Under the pieces are notes generated by a model, which was not told the DNA's origin, ran no database searches, and saw nothing but the letters and a program-made list of their open reading frames with translations. From assembly GCA_023393375.1 (NCBI GenBank), contig JAEWLI010000078.1, positions 1 to 10,209 of the forward strand: a stretch of DNA of 10,209 nucleotides, in the 5' to 3' direction. This document shows, piece after piece, positions 1-6,223 of this stretch (position 1 is the stretch's first letter; each line of letters starts with the position of its first letter). Position numbers and translations under genes: made by a program. The stretch comes from Bacteroidota bacterium (GTDB lineage Bacteria; Bacteroidota; Bacteroidia; Cytophagales; Cyclobacteriaceae).

Positions 1-181
1 AGTTGGTATATACATCCACAAATACCTTTTTTGGGTTTTCTTTTCCAAGCCGTTGTGCTTCTTCAACTGAAACCCAATTGATTTTTTCATTGGCGGGTTT
101 TTCATTATTTTGAAAGTCATTTGCCAGTGAGGCATAAACAAACAGATTCACGAGCAAAAGAGATAAAACCAATTTTTTCAT
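1..181 (-). CDS. Exported thioredoxin-like protein, N-terminal part only
   Basis: The reading frame starts at the ATG at 181-179 and stays open to the window edge, giving 60 residues. Residues 1-20 (MKKLVLSLLLVNLFVYASLA) form a typical signal peptide, with probable cleavage after SLA. The mature start contains INWVSVEEAQRLGKENPKK followed by VFVDVYTN, which is the pattern that precedes the WCxxC active site in exported thioredoxin-like proteins (DUF255/thioredoxin_7 type) of Bacteroidota. The cysteines themselves would lie beyond the left edge, so redox activity cannot be confirmed here. The inferred role is a periplasmic thiol-disulfide or thiol-reductase protein. An AGGA stretch lies just before the ATG. 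The gene lies 95 bp downstream of the metal regulator on the same strand, with a weak terminator-like element between them, so it probably has its own promoter. Confidence 0.75.
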   Translation of the reverse strand, partial: MKKLVLSLLLVNLFVYASLANDFQNNEKPANEKINWVSVEEAQRLGKENPKKVFVDVYTN

Positions 182-225
182 TCCTGTAAATTTTAAACTT
201 CTAAAATTAGTGACTTTTAAAACGC

Positions 226-275
226 AAAAAAAATCAGATTCTTATAATTCCTGTCATGGCCCTAGATTTTCTGAT
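226..275 (-). terminator. Possible intrinsic terminator after the metal regulator
   Basis: Read on the minus strand just after the regulator's stop codon, ATCAGA (275-270) can pair with TCTGAT (238-233), and this is followed by a run of eight T (233-226). The stem is only 6 bp and the loop is about 31 nt, so the hairpin alone is weak. Position and T-run support a terminator; stem quality does not. Confidence 0.35.
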
Positions 276-276
276 C

Positions 277-933
277 TTATTCTGTAATCAGGATATTGGC
301 TGCTACAGCATCTGAAATGAAAACATTCTTCTTATTGTCGAGCAGGATTTCCATCGAACCATCAAATTTTTCCCGATTAATTACTTTTACCTTGGCACCC
401 AGGTAGGCACCTATTTTATCCATGTACTGTAAGAAAACAGGATTAGTATCGTTCACTGCCACGATGATGCCAGACTTTTGTACCGACATTTGGTTTAGGG
501 GAACCTGAGGTTTCGATTTGAATTCACCGGCTTCATCAGGAATGGGATCACCATGCGGATCATATTTAGGATAACCCAGATATTCATCCAGCCTTTTGGT
601 GAGAAGGGTAGATTCCACATGCTCCAGTTGTTCGGCTACATCATGAACTTCATCCCAGTTAAACTTTAGCTTGTCCACCAAAAAAACTTCCCATAGCCTG
701 TGTTTTCTGATTACCCGTAGTGCCTCTTTTTTACCTTCATCAGAAAGATTCACTCCCTGGTATTTTTGGTAATGGATTACTTTTTTCATGGCTAACTTAC
801 TGATCATATCACTTACCGATGCCGGTTTGGTTTTTAATGAATCAGCAATAGCATTGGTCGATACTTCTTTCACTCCACCTTCAGATAGGTGATAAATGGC
901 TTTAATATAATTCTGTTCTGCTAAACTCAACAT
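277..933 (-). CDS. DtxR/MntR-family metal-dependent transcriptional repressor
   Basis: A 218-residue protein with the full three-part layout of the DtxR family. A winged helix-turn-helix spans about residues 5-70 (VSTNAIADSLKTKPASVSDM is the helix-turn-helix core). A metal-binding/dimerisation domain spans about 75-140 (HRLWEVF, EVHDVAEQLEHVES, then GDPIP). A FeoA/SH3-like domain spans about 148-218. Aligned by eye to DtxR, the ancillary site is intact (H78, E82, H97). The primary site has E101, E104 and H105, with Glu where iron-sensing DtxR/IdeR has Cys102. Manganese-sensing MntR also has Glu there, so Mn2+ is the likelier co-repressor (inference). At the N-terminal ligand position the residue is N8, not Met (DtxR) or Asp (MntR). 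Family members repress or activate metal transport genes when metal-loaded. No transporter lies in the window, so its other targets must be elsewhere. Likely autoregulated through palindromes at 972-987 and 1071-1088. Confidence 0.92.
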   Translation of the reverse strand: MLSLAEQNYIKAIYHLSEGGVKEVSTNAIADSLKTKPASVSDMISKLAMKKVIHYQKYQGVNLSDEGKKEALRVIRKHRLWEVFLVDKLKFNWDEVHDVAEQLEHVESTLLTKRLDEYLGYPKYDPHGDPIPDEAGEFKSKPQVPLNQMSVQKSGIIVAVNDTNPVFLQYMDKIGAYLGAKVKVINREKFDGSMEILLDNKKNVFISDAVAANILITE

Positions 934-956
934 AAGGTAAAATCATTTGGAATCCA

Positions 957-964
957 CAAATCTA
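957..964 (-). promoter_or_regulatory. Candidate -7 promoter element of the metal regulator
   Basis: On the minus strand the sequence is TAGATTTG, an exact match to the Bacteroidota -7 consensus TAnnTTTG, 23 bp upstream of the ATG. No TTG at the expected -33 distance is visible; an operator-like palindrome (972-987) occupies the space just upstream. A weaker alternative, CATATTTG (1014-1007, 7 of 8 matches), lies further up. Confidence 0.5.
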
Positions 965-971
965 AGCAATC

Positions 972-987
972 TTCAGGCATACCTAAA
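972..987. promoter_or_regulatory. DtxR/MntR-type operator, proximal copy
   Basis: TTCAGGCATACCTAAA is an imperfect inverted repeat (TTCAGG/CCTAAA, five of six positions paired) carrying the AGG/CCT half-sites of DtxR-family operators. It matches the perfect palindrome at 1072-1087 at 13 of 16 positions. It lies 7 bp upstream of the TAGATTTG element, inside the expected promoter spacer, so a bound repressor would block RNA polymerase. Autorepression by the downstream gene product is inferred. Confidence 0.65.
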
Positions 988-1011
988 AATAAATTTAACA
1001 CCAACCCAAAT

Positions 1012-1026
1012 ATGACAGGTTGTCAT
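1012..1026. repeat. 15-bp palindrome between the two operators
   Basis: ATGACA-GGT-TGTCAT is a perfect 6-bp inverted repeat with a 3-bp spacer. It does not resemble the AGG/CCT sites on either side, so if it is a protein site it would serve a different regulator. It overlaps the weaker -7-like element CATATTTG (1014-1007, minus strand). Function unknown; chance occurrence is possible. Confidence 0.35.
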
Positions 1027-1070
1027 GTAAAATACTAACAAAATTGGCAAAAAATGCATAAAAACATATT

Positions 1071-1088
1071 ATTTAGGCAAGCCTAAAT
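1071..1088. promoter_or_regulatory. DtxR/MntR-type operator, distal perfect palindrome
   Basis: ATTTAGGC-AA-GCCTAAAT is a perfect 18-bp palindrome with 8-bp arms. The half-sites TTAGG/CCTAA match the known operator core of DtxR/IdeR-type regulators. It lies 138 bp upstream of the regulator's ATG, exactly 100 bp from the proximal copy, and no other gene start is near it. It is probably an auxiliary operator of the same promoter, or it marks an unseen upstream promoter. Confidence 0.7.
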
Positions 1089-1179
1089 TAGTAAAATAAG
1101 ATTGTGTCTGTCGGTTTGCGCTAATGATTTGAGCACAAAGGGGGTGATTTTCAGGGATTGGAGGGGAAATATTGACTTA

Positions 1180-2298
1180 TTATAGGCTTTTGATCACTTT
1201 TAATAGCTTTTCTTCTTCAGCTGTCCAAGATATTTCATTTAAAGGCAAAGGATTGCTATAAAAAGAAGCAGTGGTAAGTTTTTGTAGTAAAATTTCAGGT
1301 GATTCGTGCAAAGTAACCTCTATACAGGCCTTGAATTTGTCTGCAAATGGAAGCCATTCCGGGTCATTTAACACTATTATTGGCAATTGATACACCATGT
1401 ATTCAAAAACTTTGGTAGGTATTCGTCCTTGTGTGCTTTTATTGGGTAAATAGCTAACTATTCCGGCATCAGCTTCTTTAATTGCTTCTATAATTTCTTG
1501 ATGACTGATGGGTTGGTCCGAAATCTTTGCTATTATATGTTCTTTTCCCTTTATAAGGGCCTTTATTTCTTGTAAAAAATCAGTGTCGGCACTTCTGCCT
1601 ATTATTTCCAGGGTTACAGGATGTGAAATGCTAATAATATTAGTTAATCCAATTGCTTCTATAACGCCATAATGCCTAGAAATCGTGCCGGAAAAGAGGA
1701 ATTTAAGGGGTTTTTTCTCATCAATTTTCCTTTTTCTTGCAAAAATAGGGCCTGTGATCCGGCATTTATTTTCTATAATGGTATGTTTTTTACCAATGAA
1801 TTTTAGCTGTTGCGCATATACTTTTTCGGCCAGAAAATAATGGTGAATGAATGGTCTGGACATCCACTCTTTTAATCTTACCCATCCTGCAAGAAAAGGT
1901 CTCAGCCAGAAAGGAAAGGCTTCAGTATGCAAAATATTGAGATAATAATTTTCCTGAACGTCATATAATAATTTTACTCCAAATAATATTTTGTATACAT
2001 ACGTAACTATCAGTAAATCATGGGAGTTAGCTATTATAATATCAGGTTTTACTTTAAGTAATAATTTATAAAGTTTCCAAGAATGTAAAACTCTTTTCCA
2101 GCTGATTCTTTTGAATTTGAAGATAGGATGAAAGTATATTCCGGGTGCAGGTTCCGGCAATTTATTGGGTTTGAAACCAACTATATGGAGCTCATATAAA
2201 CCTGTTTGATGAAGGCTTATTCCGAACTTCTCGTACATCCTGACATCATCCACAGGTTTGAGCAAAGATGCCAGAACTATTTTAGTCTTTGGTTTCAA
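1180..2298 (-). CDS. GT4-type glycosyltransferase
   Basis: A 372-residue protein of the size usual for two-Rossmann-domain (GT-B fold) glycosyltransferases. The N-terminal acceptor half includes KPDIIIANSHDLLIVTYVY (84-102) and LLYDVQEN (110-117). The C-terminal nucleotide-sugar half starts near LKFLFSGTISRHYGVIEAI (198-216), continues with VTLEIIGRS (228-236), and ends in the conserved donor-binding stretch GRIPTKVFEYMVYQLPIIVL (291-310), where E299 is the likely conserved Glu. No signal peptide or membrane segment is evident, so it should act at the cytoplasmic face, adding sugars to a lipid-linked or surface polysaccharide precursor. The exact donor and acceptor cannot be read from sequence. 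It stands alone, divergent from dapD with 39 bp between the start codons and 246 bp before the metal regulator downstream, not in a visible polysaccharide cluster. Lysine/isoleucine-rich, AT-rich codon use resembles the neighbours. Confidence 0.85.
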   Translation of the reverse strand: MKPKTKIVLASLLKPVDDVRMYEKFGISLHQTGLYELHIVGFKPNKLPEPAPGIYFHPIFKFKRISWKRVLHSWKLYKLLLKVKPDIIIANSHDLLIVTYVYKILFGVKLLYDVQENYYLNILHTEAFPFWLRPFLAGWVRLKEWMSRPFIHHYFLAEKVYAQQLKFIGKKHTIIENKCRITGPIFARKRKIDEKKPLKFLFSGTISRHYGVIEAIGLTNIISISHPVTLEIIGRSADTDFLQEIKALIKGKEHIIAKISDQPISHQEIIEAIKEADAGIVSYLPNKSTQGRIPTKVFEYMVYQLPIIVLNDPEWLPFADKFKACIEVTLHESPEILLQKLTTASFYSNPLPLNEISWTAEEEKLLKVIKSL

Positions 2299-2303
2299 AG
2301 TAA

Positions 2304-2311
2304 TATCTTTG
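2304..2311 (+). promoter_or_regulatory. Candidate -7 promoter element of dapD
   Basis: TATCTTTG matches the Bacteroidota TAnnTTTG element exactly and lies 26 bp upstream of the dapD ATG at 2338, in the 39-bp space between two divergent genes. A TTG at the ideal -33 distance is not seen (the nearest TTTG, 2288-2291, is too close). It also supports 2338 as the dapD start, since the frame is open much further upstream into the opposing gene. Confidence 0.5.
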
Positions 2312-2337
2312 GATTTTTAATAAAAATACTAAAACTT

Positions 2338-3150
2338 ATGGAATTAAGAGAAATTATTGAGAAAGCTTGGGACAACAGGGATTTATTAGCAGAGAAAGAG
2401 GTACAACAAGCGGTTAAATCAGTGATAGAAGAGCTGGATCTGGGAAAAATACGTGTTGCTGAACCGGTAGAGGATGGTTGGAAAGTAAATCAGTGGGTAA
2501 AAAAAGCGGTAATTTTATATTTTCCTATCCAACAAATGAAGGTAATTGAAACTGGCCCTTTTGAGTATCATGATAAAATGAAATTGAAAAAAGGTTATGA
2601 AAAGCTAGGAGTCAGGGTAGTTCCCCCGGCTACTGCTAGATATGGCGCTTTTATCAATAAGGGGGTGATATTAATGCCTTCTTATGTGAATATCGGGGCT
2701 TATGTTGACTCCGGAACCATGGTCGACACATGGGCTACAGTAGGTAGCTGCGCCCAAATAGGGAAAAATGTCCATCTAAGTGGAGGTGTTGGTGTGGGAG
2801 GCGTATTAGAGCCCGTACAGGCATCGCCAGTGATCATTGAGGACAATGCCTTCATTGGGTCCCGTTGTATCATTGTGGAGGGAGTTAGGATTGGTAGAGA
2901 AGCTGTATTAGGGGCGAATGTTACACTTACAGGAAGCAGTAAGGTGATAGATGTAACGGGCAGTGAACCAGTAGAGTATAAAGGATATGTGCCAGAGCGT
3001 TGTGTAGTGATTCCCGGGTCTTATACAAAAAAATTTCCAGCAGGTGATTTTCAGGTACCTTGTGCATTGATCATTGGCAAAAGAAAAGCAAGTACAGACC
3101 TGAAAACATCACTTAATGAAGCATTAAGAGAGAATAATGTAGCTATTTAA
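2338..3150 (+). CDS. dapD: 2,3,4,5-tetrahydropyridine-2,6-dicarboxylate N-succinyltransferase
   Basis: DapD transfers a succinyl group from succinyl-CoA to tetrahydrodipicolinate in the succinylase branch of the diaminopimelate/lysine pathway, supplying meso-diaminopimelate for peptidoglycan. The 270-residue length fits the family. MELREIIEKAWDNRDLL is the typical DapD N-terminus, so the start was set at 2338 although the frame stays open back to 2206 through the divergent glycosyltransferase. The acyl-CoA-binding left-handed beta-helix runs about residues 98-240, with family blocks INKGVILMPSYVNIGAYVD (106-124), GTMVDTWATVGSCAQIG (126-142) and GGVGVGGVLEP (149-159), then EDNAFIGSRCIIVEGVRIG (168-186). 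It is cytoplasmic and active as a trimer in characterised homologues. No other lysine gene is next to it, so it appears to be transcribed alone or with the DUF3108 gene 106 bp downstream. Very secure call. Confidence 0.97.
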   Translation: MELREIIEKAWDNRDLLAEKEVQQAVKSVIEELDLGKIRVAEPVEDGWKVNQWVKKAVILYFPIQQMKVIETGPFEYHDKMKLKKGYEKLGVRVVPPATARYGAFINKGVILMPSYVNIGAYVDSGTMVDTWATVGSCAQIGKNVHLSGGVGVGGVLEPVQASPVIIEDNAFIGSRCIIVEGVRIGREAVLGANVTLTGSSKVIDVTGSEPVEYKGYVPERCVVIPGSYTKKFPAGDFQVPCALIIGKRKASTDLKTSLNEALRENNVAI

Positions 3151-3256
3151 TGTTAAAACATACTTCTATTTTTTCTGTTTATTTGTAAATTAAAATCTCA
3201 AGGATAATTTTTTGGCATTCCTTTTGGTTATATTATGGAAAAAAGTATGTTTACCT

Positions 3257-4087
3257 ATGGTTAATATAAAAAACCTATTTCTGCTTATCTTCATTTTGAT
3301 TCTGTCCAGTGCTTTCATTAATGGTGAAAAAGACAGGCAAACCAAACTTGTTTCCCAGCATACTTTTGCGAAAGGGGAACAGCTTGAGTTTAAGGTTCAT
3401 TTTGGCATTTTTAATGTTGGTAAAGCCACGATGGAGGTAAATCAACAGATCTATAAAATCAACAATAAGCCATCATATAAGGTCGATATTTCAGGATGGA
3501 CTACCGGTGCAGTAAGCTGGGTATCGAAAGTAGATGACAATTGGGGTGCATATATTGATTCCTCTAATCTTCTCCCTCATATTTCATGGAGAAACATCAA
3601 GGAGGGAAGATACAGGAAAAATGAATTGGTAAATTTCGATCATCAAAATAATATAATAGAAACAAAAGTCATTGATAATCAAACCGGTAAATTCAAAGAT
3701 CCTGTAACGTTTGATGCTCCTGAAAATATCCGTGACCTGATAGGAGGTTATTTATTTGTCAGACATATTGATTTTTCTCATTTAAAAGAAAAAGATACTA
3801 TTAAATTGAATGCTTTTTTTGAGGATACCATATACAATTTCAATATTCTCTATCAGGGCAAAGAAAAGGTAAAAACCAAAGCAGGGCACTTTAATGCTAT
3901 AAAACTGGTTCCTGTGATGCCTGATAATAAAATGTTTGCCGGTGAAAATTCAGTTACATTATGGCTGTCAGACGATAAAAACAGGATTCCCATAAAAGCT
4001 GAAGCCAATATGTTTATTGGGAAAGCAGGGTGTGAACTTATCGGTTATAATGGTTTGAAAGAACCTCCGAACTTATATAAAAAGTGA
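3257..4087 (+). CDS. DUF3108 exported protein
   Basis: A 276-residue protein with an N-terminal hydrophobic stretch (NLFLLIFILILSSAFING, about residues 6-23), a likely signal peptide, which places it in the periplasm or envelope. The rest fits the DUF3108 family: GEQLEFKVHFGIFNVGKATM opening the domain (about 41-60), the DNWGAYIDSSNLLPHISWRN block in the middle, and AGHFNAIKLVPVMP plus VTLWLSDDKNRIPIKAEA near the C-terminus. The family is a beta-rich envelope protein of unknown biochemical role. The ATG at 3257 was chosen because the signal peptide begins right after it; the frame can be extended to a TTG at 3212, which adds 15 residues of no recognisable value. It ends in three consecutive in-frame stops (TGA TAA TAA, 4085-4093). 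It lies 106 bp after dapD and 136 bp before the TPR lipoprotein; no clear promoter was seen. Confidence 0.8.
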   Translation: MVNIKNLFLLIFILILSSAFINGEKDRQTKLVSQHTFAKGEQLEFKVHFGIFNVGKATMEVNQQIYKINNKPSYKVDISGWTTGAVSWVSKVDDNWGAYIDSSNLLPHISWRNIKEGRYRKNELVNFDHQNNIIETKVIDNQTGKFKDPVTFDAPENIRDLIGGYLFVRHIDFSHLKEKDTIKLNAFFEDTIYNFNILYQGKEKVKTKAGHFNAIKLVPVMPDNKMFAGENSVTLWLSDDKNRIPIKAEANMFIGKAGCELIGYNGLKEPPNLYKK

Positions 4088-4223
4088 TAATAAGTTACAT
4101 TGCTACAGTATGTTAACAGAAAAGTAAACCATCCGTCCAATTTTGATTAATATTTATAATTTCTAAATTAGCGCATTATTGGCAGAAATTTGGATAAAAA
4201 AATGCTCTAATTCAAATTTGTAT

Positions 4224-4814
4224 ATGAAAAACAAGTTTTATCTGTTGCTTTTTATTTGGTTTACCATCTCATGTGGTAATAGCACCATGGAAGGGGAAAA
4301 ATATTTCAACAATGGACAATATGAAAAGGCCATTGAAGTGTATACTGAATATCTTCGAACTAAACCAAGGCATGTTCAATCTTTGTACAATCGTGGCCGT
4401 TCTTTCGAAGAGCTAGGTAAAGTAAAGGAAGCATTGGCTGATTATACCGCGATTCTAGAATTTGAACCTCATAATGCGAGTGCATTGTCCAGCTTATCAA
4501 AAGTTTATCTGGAGCAAAAAGATAGTGATAACGCATTGTATTATGCAGATTTAGCAGTTAAAAATTCAAATGATAACGCCCGTGCTTATTATTTACGTGG
4601 TAGGGCCTATCATAATCAGGGTAAGTTTAAGGAGGCTTTGGCTGATTATGACAATGCCATCACTATTAAAAGGGATATGGGTCAAGCATTTCTTTATCGA
4701 GGTGCTGTAAAAATCAGAATGAAACGACAAGCTAGCGGATGCAGTGATTTGCGCATCGCGAAGTCGCTAAATGTAATTGAAGCAGATAATGCACTTCAGA
4801 AATATTGCAAATAA
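4224..4814 (+). CDS. TPR-repeat lipoprotein
   Basis: A 196-residue protein. Residues 1-17 (MKNKFYLLLFIWFTISC) are a lipoprotein signal with Cys17 as the probable lipidation site; the -3 residue is Thr, so the lipobox is imperfect. The rest is about five tetratricopeptide repeats: near 21-49 (GEKYFNNGQYEKAIEVYTEY), 53-83 (LYNRGRSFEELGKVKEALAD), 87-117, 120-150 (AYYLRGRAYHNQGKFKEAL) and a final shortened one, 153-185, with the GCSDL motif common at the end of Bacteroidota TPR proteins. TPRs bind other proteins, so a scaffold in the periplasm or at the outer membrane is likely; the partner is unknown. The start at 4224 is preferred over the upstream TTG (4179), because it places the signal peptide at the N-terminus. 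The gene is followed by a clear terminator at 4837. Confidence 0.85.
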   Translation: MKNKFYLLLFIWFTISCGNSTMEGEKYFNNGQYEKAIEVYTEYLRTKPRHVQSLYNRGRSFEELGKVKEALADYTAILEFEPHNASALSSLSKVYLEQKDSDNALYYADLAVKNSNDNARAYYLRGRAYHNQGKFKEALADYDNAITIKRDMGQAFLYRGAVKIRMKRQASGCSDLRIAKSLNVIEADNALQKYCK

Positions 4815-4836
4815 AACGCTGAAACATAAGGTTTTA

Positions 4837-4882
4837 ATTGACGGTAATTCATGGGATACTTGAATTCCTGTCAATATTTTTT
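4837..4882 (+). terminator. Intrinsic terminator of the TPR lipoprotein gene
   Basis: Arms 4837-4850 (ATTGACGGTAATTC) and 4862-4875 (GAATTCCTGTCAAT) form a 14-position stem with one G-U pair and one mismatch, an 11-nt loop, and a run of six T at 4877-4882. It begins 22 bp after the stop codon. Confidence 0.8.
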
Positions 4883-5052
4883 GAAGCTGGCATAAACATT
4901 TTCCTTTCCGTGTAAGTTTATTACCCAATTCTTAACATTTTTTAAATTGACCAAATCGCTTACAGTGGGTTAATTCAGTTTTCCTTCAATGTATGTGGTT
5001 TGATTTGATGTAATAAGTAACCTTAAAATTCTATTTTTTTATACTTTATTAT

Positions 5053-5427
5053 ATGAGAAACTGGTTAATCATATTACTTTTTTTAGCATGTAGTTGTACA
5101 ACTTTTCATCAAAAAATGGCCATGAACCCCTTGCCAGAAGGTTTTGTAAATGATAATTTTTGTACAGTAGAAATAGCATATAAAGCCAGGGTTTTAAAAT
5201 CCCCGAAATATAATTTATCGGATAATACCTTGAGTACTGTGAATAGGGGGGACATGATCAAGGCCGTCGGGTTTGAAAAAGGTTATGCAATCGTGCAAAC
5301 ACCAGAAGGGATTGGATATATTTCTGAGCAGTATTTTCATACCACTATTTTTTACGATATTTGGAAAAACAACTATTATCGTAGCATGAAGGTCCAATCA
5401 AGTGATTTGGCTAATCTTCAGGAATAA
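5053..5427 (+). CDS. Small SH3-like lipoprotein
   Basis: A 124-residue protein with a short lipoprotein-type signal (MRNWLIILLFLACSC). Either Cys13 (preceded by LA) or Cys15 (preceded by ACS) could be the lipidated residue. The mature part holds a single small beta-rich segment, about residues 38-95, with KARVLKSP, a turn, VNRGDMIKAVGFEKGYAIVQ and GIGYISEQYF. The alternation of ligand-like turns and the closing GYIS segment resemble bacterial SH3 (SH3b) domains, but this is a weak fold-level match. The gene lies 18 bp upstream of rfaE2 and is probably co-transcribed with it. Such domains often bind cell-wall material in exported proteins; no catalytic residues are visible. Function unknown. 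Confidence 0.7.
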   Translation: MRNWLIILLFLACSCTTFHQKMAMNPLPEGFVNDNFCTVEIAYKARVLKSPKYNLSDNTLSTVNRGDMIKAVGFEKGYAIVQTPEGIGYISEQYFHTTIFYDIWKNNYYRSMKVQSSDLANLQE

Positions 5428-5445
5428 AAAAGTACCTTATTCATT

Positions 5446-5907
5446 ATGGAAAATAAAAAGCTGGTTTCTCTGGAAAGTTTATTGATATTACTTTCTGAAT
5501 ACCGAAAGCAGGGTAAAAAAATAGTGTTTACCAATGGCTGTTTTGATATTTTACATAAAGGTCATGTGGCTTACCTGCAGCAAGCCAGAGATTTAGGTGA
5601 CATCCTTATAGTAGGTTTGAACAGCGATAGCTCTGTAAAAAAAATTAAAGGACCCGACAGACCCATAAATAATCAGGAAGACAGGGCTTTTGTACTTGGT
5701 GGATTAGCAGCTATTAACTACCTGGTTATCTTTGCAGAATCCACCCCTTATGAAATCCTCTCAAAAATTAAGCCTGATATACTGGTAAAAGGGGGCGACT
5801 ATAAAATTGAGGAAGTGATCGGTGCAGAGTTTGCCAGGGAAACTTGTCTGATAGATTTTGTTGAAGGATACTCCACTACACGGATCATACATAAACTACA
5901 ATCGTGA
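5446..5907 (+). CDS. rfaE2: D-glycero-beta-D-manno-heptose 1-phosphate adenylyltransferase
   Basis: A single-domain nucleotidyltransferase of 153 residues that transfers AMP from ATP to heptose 1-phosphate, making ADP-heptose for the inner core of lipopolysaccharide. The signature blocks are all present: VFTNGCFDILHKGH (27-40), with the HxGH nucleotide-binding motif at 37-40, GLNSDSSVKKIKGPDRPINN (57-76), ILVKGGDYK (112-120), and the closing YSTTRIIHKL (142-151). In Enterobacteria this domain is fused to the heptose kinase in HldE; here it stands alone, as in many Bacteroidota, so a separate kinase (RfaE1/HldA) must be encoded elsewhere. Cytoplasmic. It follows the SH3-like lipoprotein by 18 bp and is likely in one transcript with it. 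Confidence 0.94.
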   Translation: MENKKLVSLESLLILLSEYRKQGKKIVFTNGCFDILHKGHVAYLQQARDLGDILIVGLNSDSSVKKIKGPDRPINNQEDRAFVLGGLAAINYLVIFAESTPYEILSKIKPDILVKGGDYKIEEVIGAEFARETCLIDFVEGYSTTRIIHKLQS

Positions 5908-5951
5908 ATCATATATTATTTAATTGATAATAAGTCTCGAAATGACTTTAA

Positions 5952-5972
5952 CAATTAGTTTCTAACTAATTG
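5952..5972. repeat. Perfect hairpin after rfaE2
   Basis: CAATTAGTT and AACTAATTG are exact inverted repeats with a 3-nt loop (TCT), 44 bp after the rfaE2 stop codon. There is no T-run on either strand, so it is not a classical intrinsic terminator. It may protect the mRNA 3' end, act as a weak terminator, or be a protein site. Confidence 0.55.
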
Positions 5973-6167
5973 ATAGTCAATTGAATAAGCATAATGAATA
6001 AAGCCAATGCATTAGCATTAAATATACCTTTTGTCCTCGTATTAAAATTGTCAATAAATCATTTTCCTGCTTTTAGATTTGAATCACTGTTCAAGATTAT
6101 ATATTGGAATCGATTATCAAAACCAAACGATCCTGATAAAAAAATCCATAGCTATAAACCTTTTTAT

Positions 6168-6175
6168 TATATTTG
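6168..6175 (+). promoter_or_regulatory. -7 promoter element of the FmdB-like gene
   Basis: TATATTTG is an exact TAnnTTTG match followed by CG, a form common in Bacteroidota promoters, 48 bp upstream of the ATG at 6224. No TTG at a proper -33 distance was found. Confidence 0.6.
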
Positions 6176-6223
6176 CGTTCTTTTTCGTGGTAAAAAGTTT
6201 AATTCAACTTAATATTAAGAACA

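Larger units (their letters stand above)
5908..6223. other. Intergenic region with hairpin and promoter, no supported gene
   Basis: This AT-rich 316-bp stretch holds a perfect 9-bp hairpin (5952-5972), a 9-bp direct repeat TAATTGATA at 5921-5929 and 5967-5975, and a TATATTTG promoter element (6168-6175). A 72-codon open frame at 5994-6212 was not accepted: its product has no recognisable domain or signal, and it runs through the promoter of the next gene. Confidence 0.6.

Noticed and set aside
1115..1139. Imperfect hairpin TTTGCGCT / AGCACAAA
   Set aside because: One mismatch in eight, no T-run on either strand, and not placed at a gene end or promoter; too weak to call.
2206..2337. Upstream extension of the dapD frame (44 extra codons)
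   Set aside because: It overlaps the 5' end of the divergent glycosyltransferase, and the DapD family N-terminus begins at the ATG at 2338, just after a promoter element.
3212..3256. TTG-started extension of the DUF3108 gene
   Set aside because: It would place 15 unrelated residues before a normal signal peptide that starts at the ATG at 3257.
4179..4223. TTG-started extension of the TPR lipoprotein
   Set aside because: It would bury the lipoprotein signal; the ATG at 4224 gives a proper N-terminal signal.
5994..6212. 72-codon plus-strand open frame
   Set aside because: No recognisable domain, signal or family pattern; it spans the TATATTTG promoter of the next gene and lies in AT-rich spacer. 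Probably chance.
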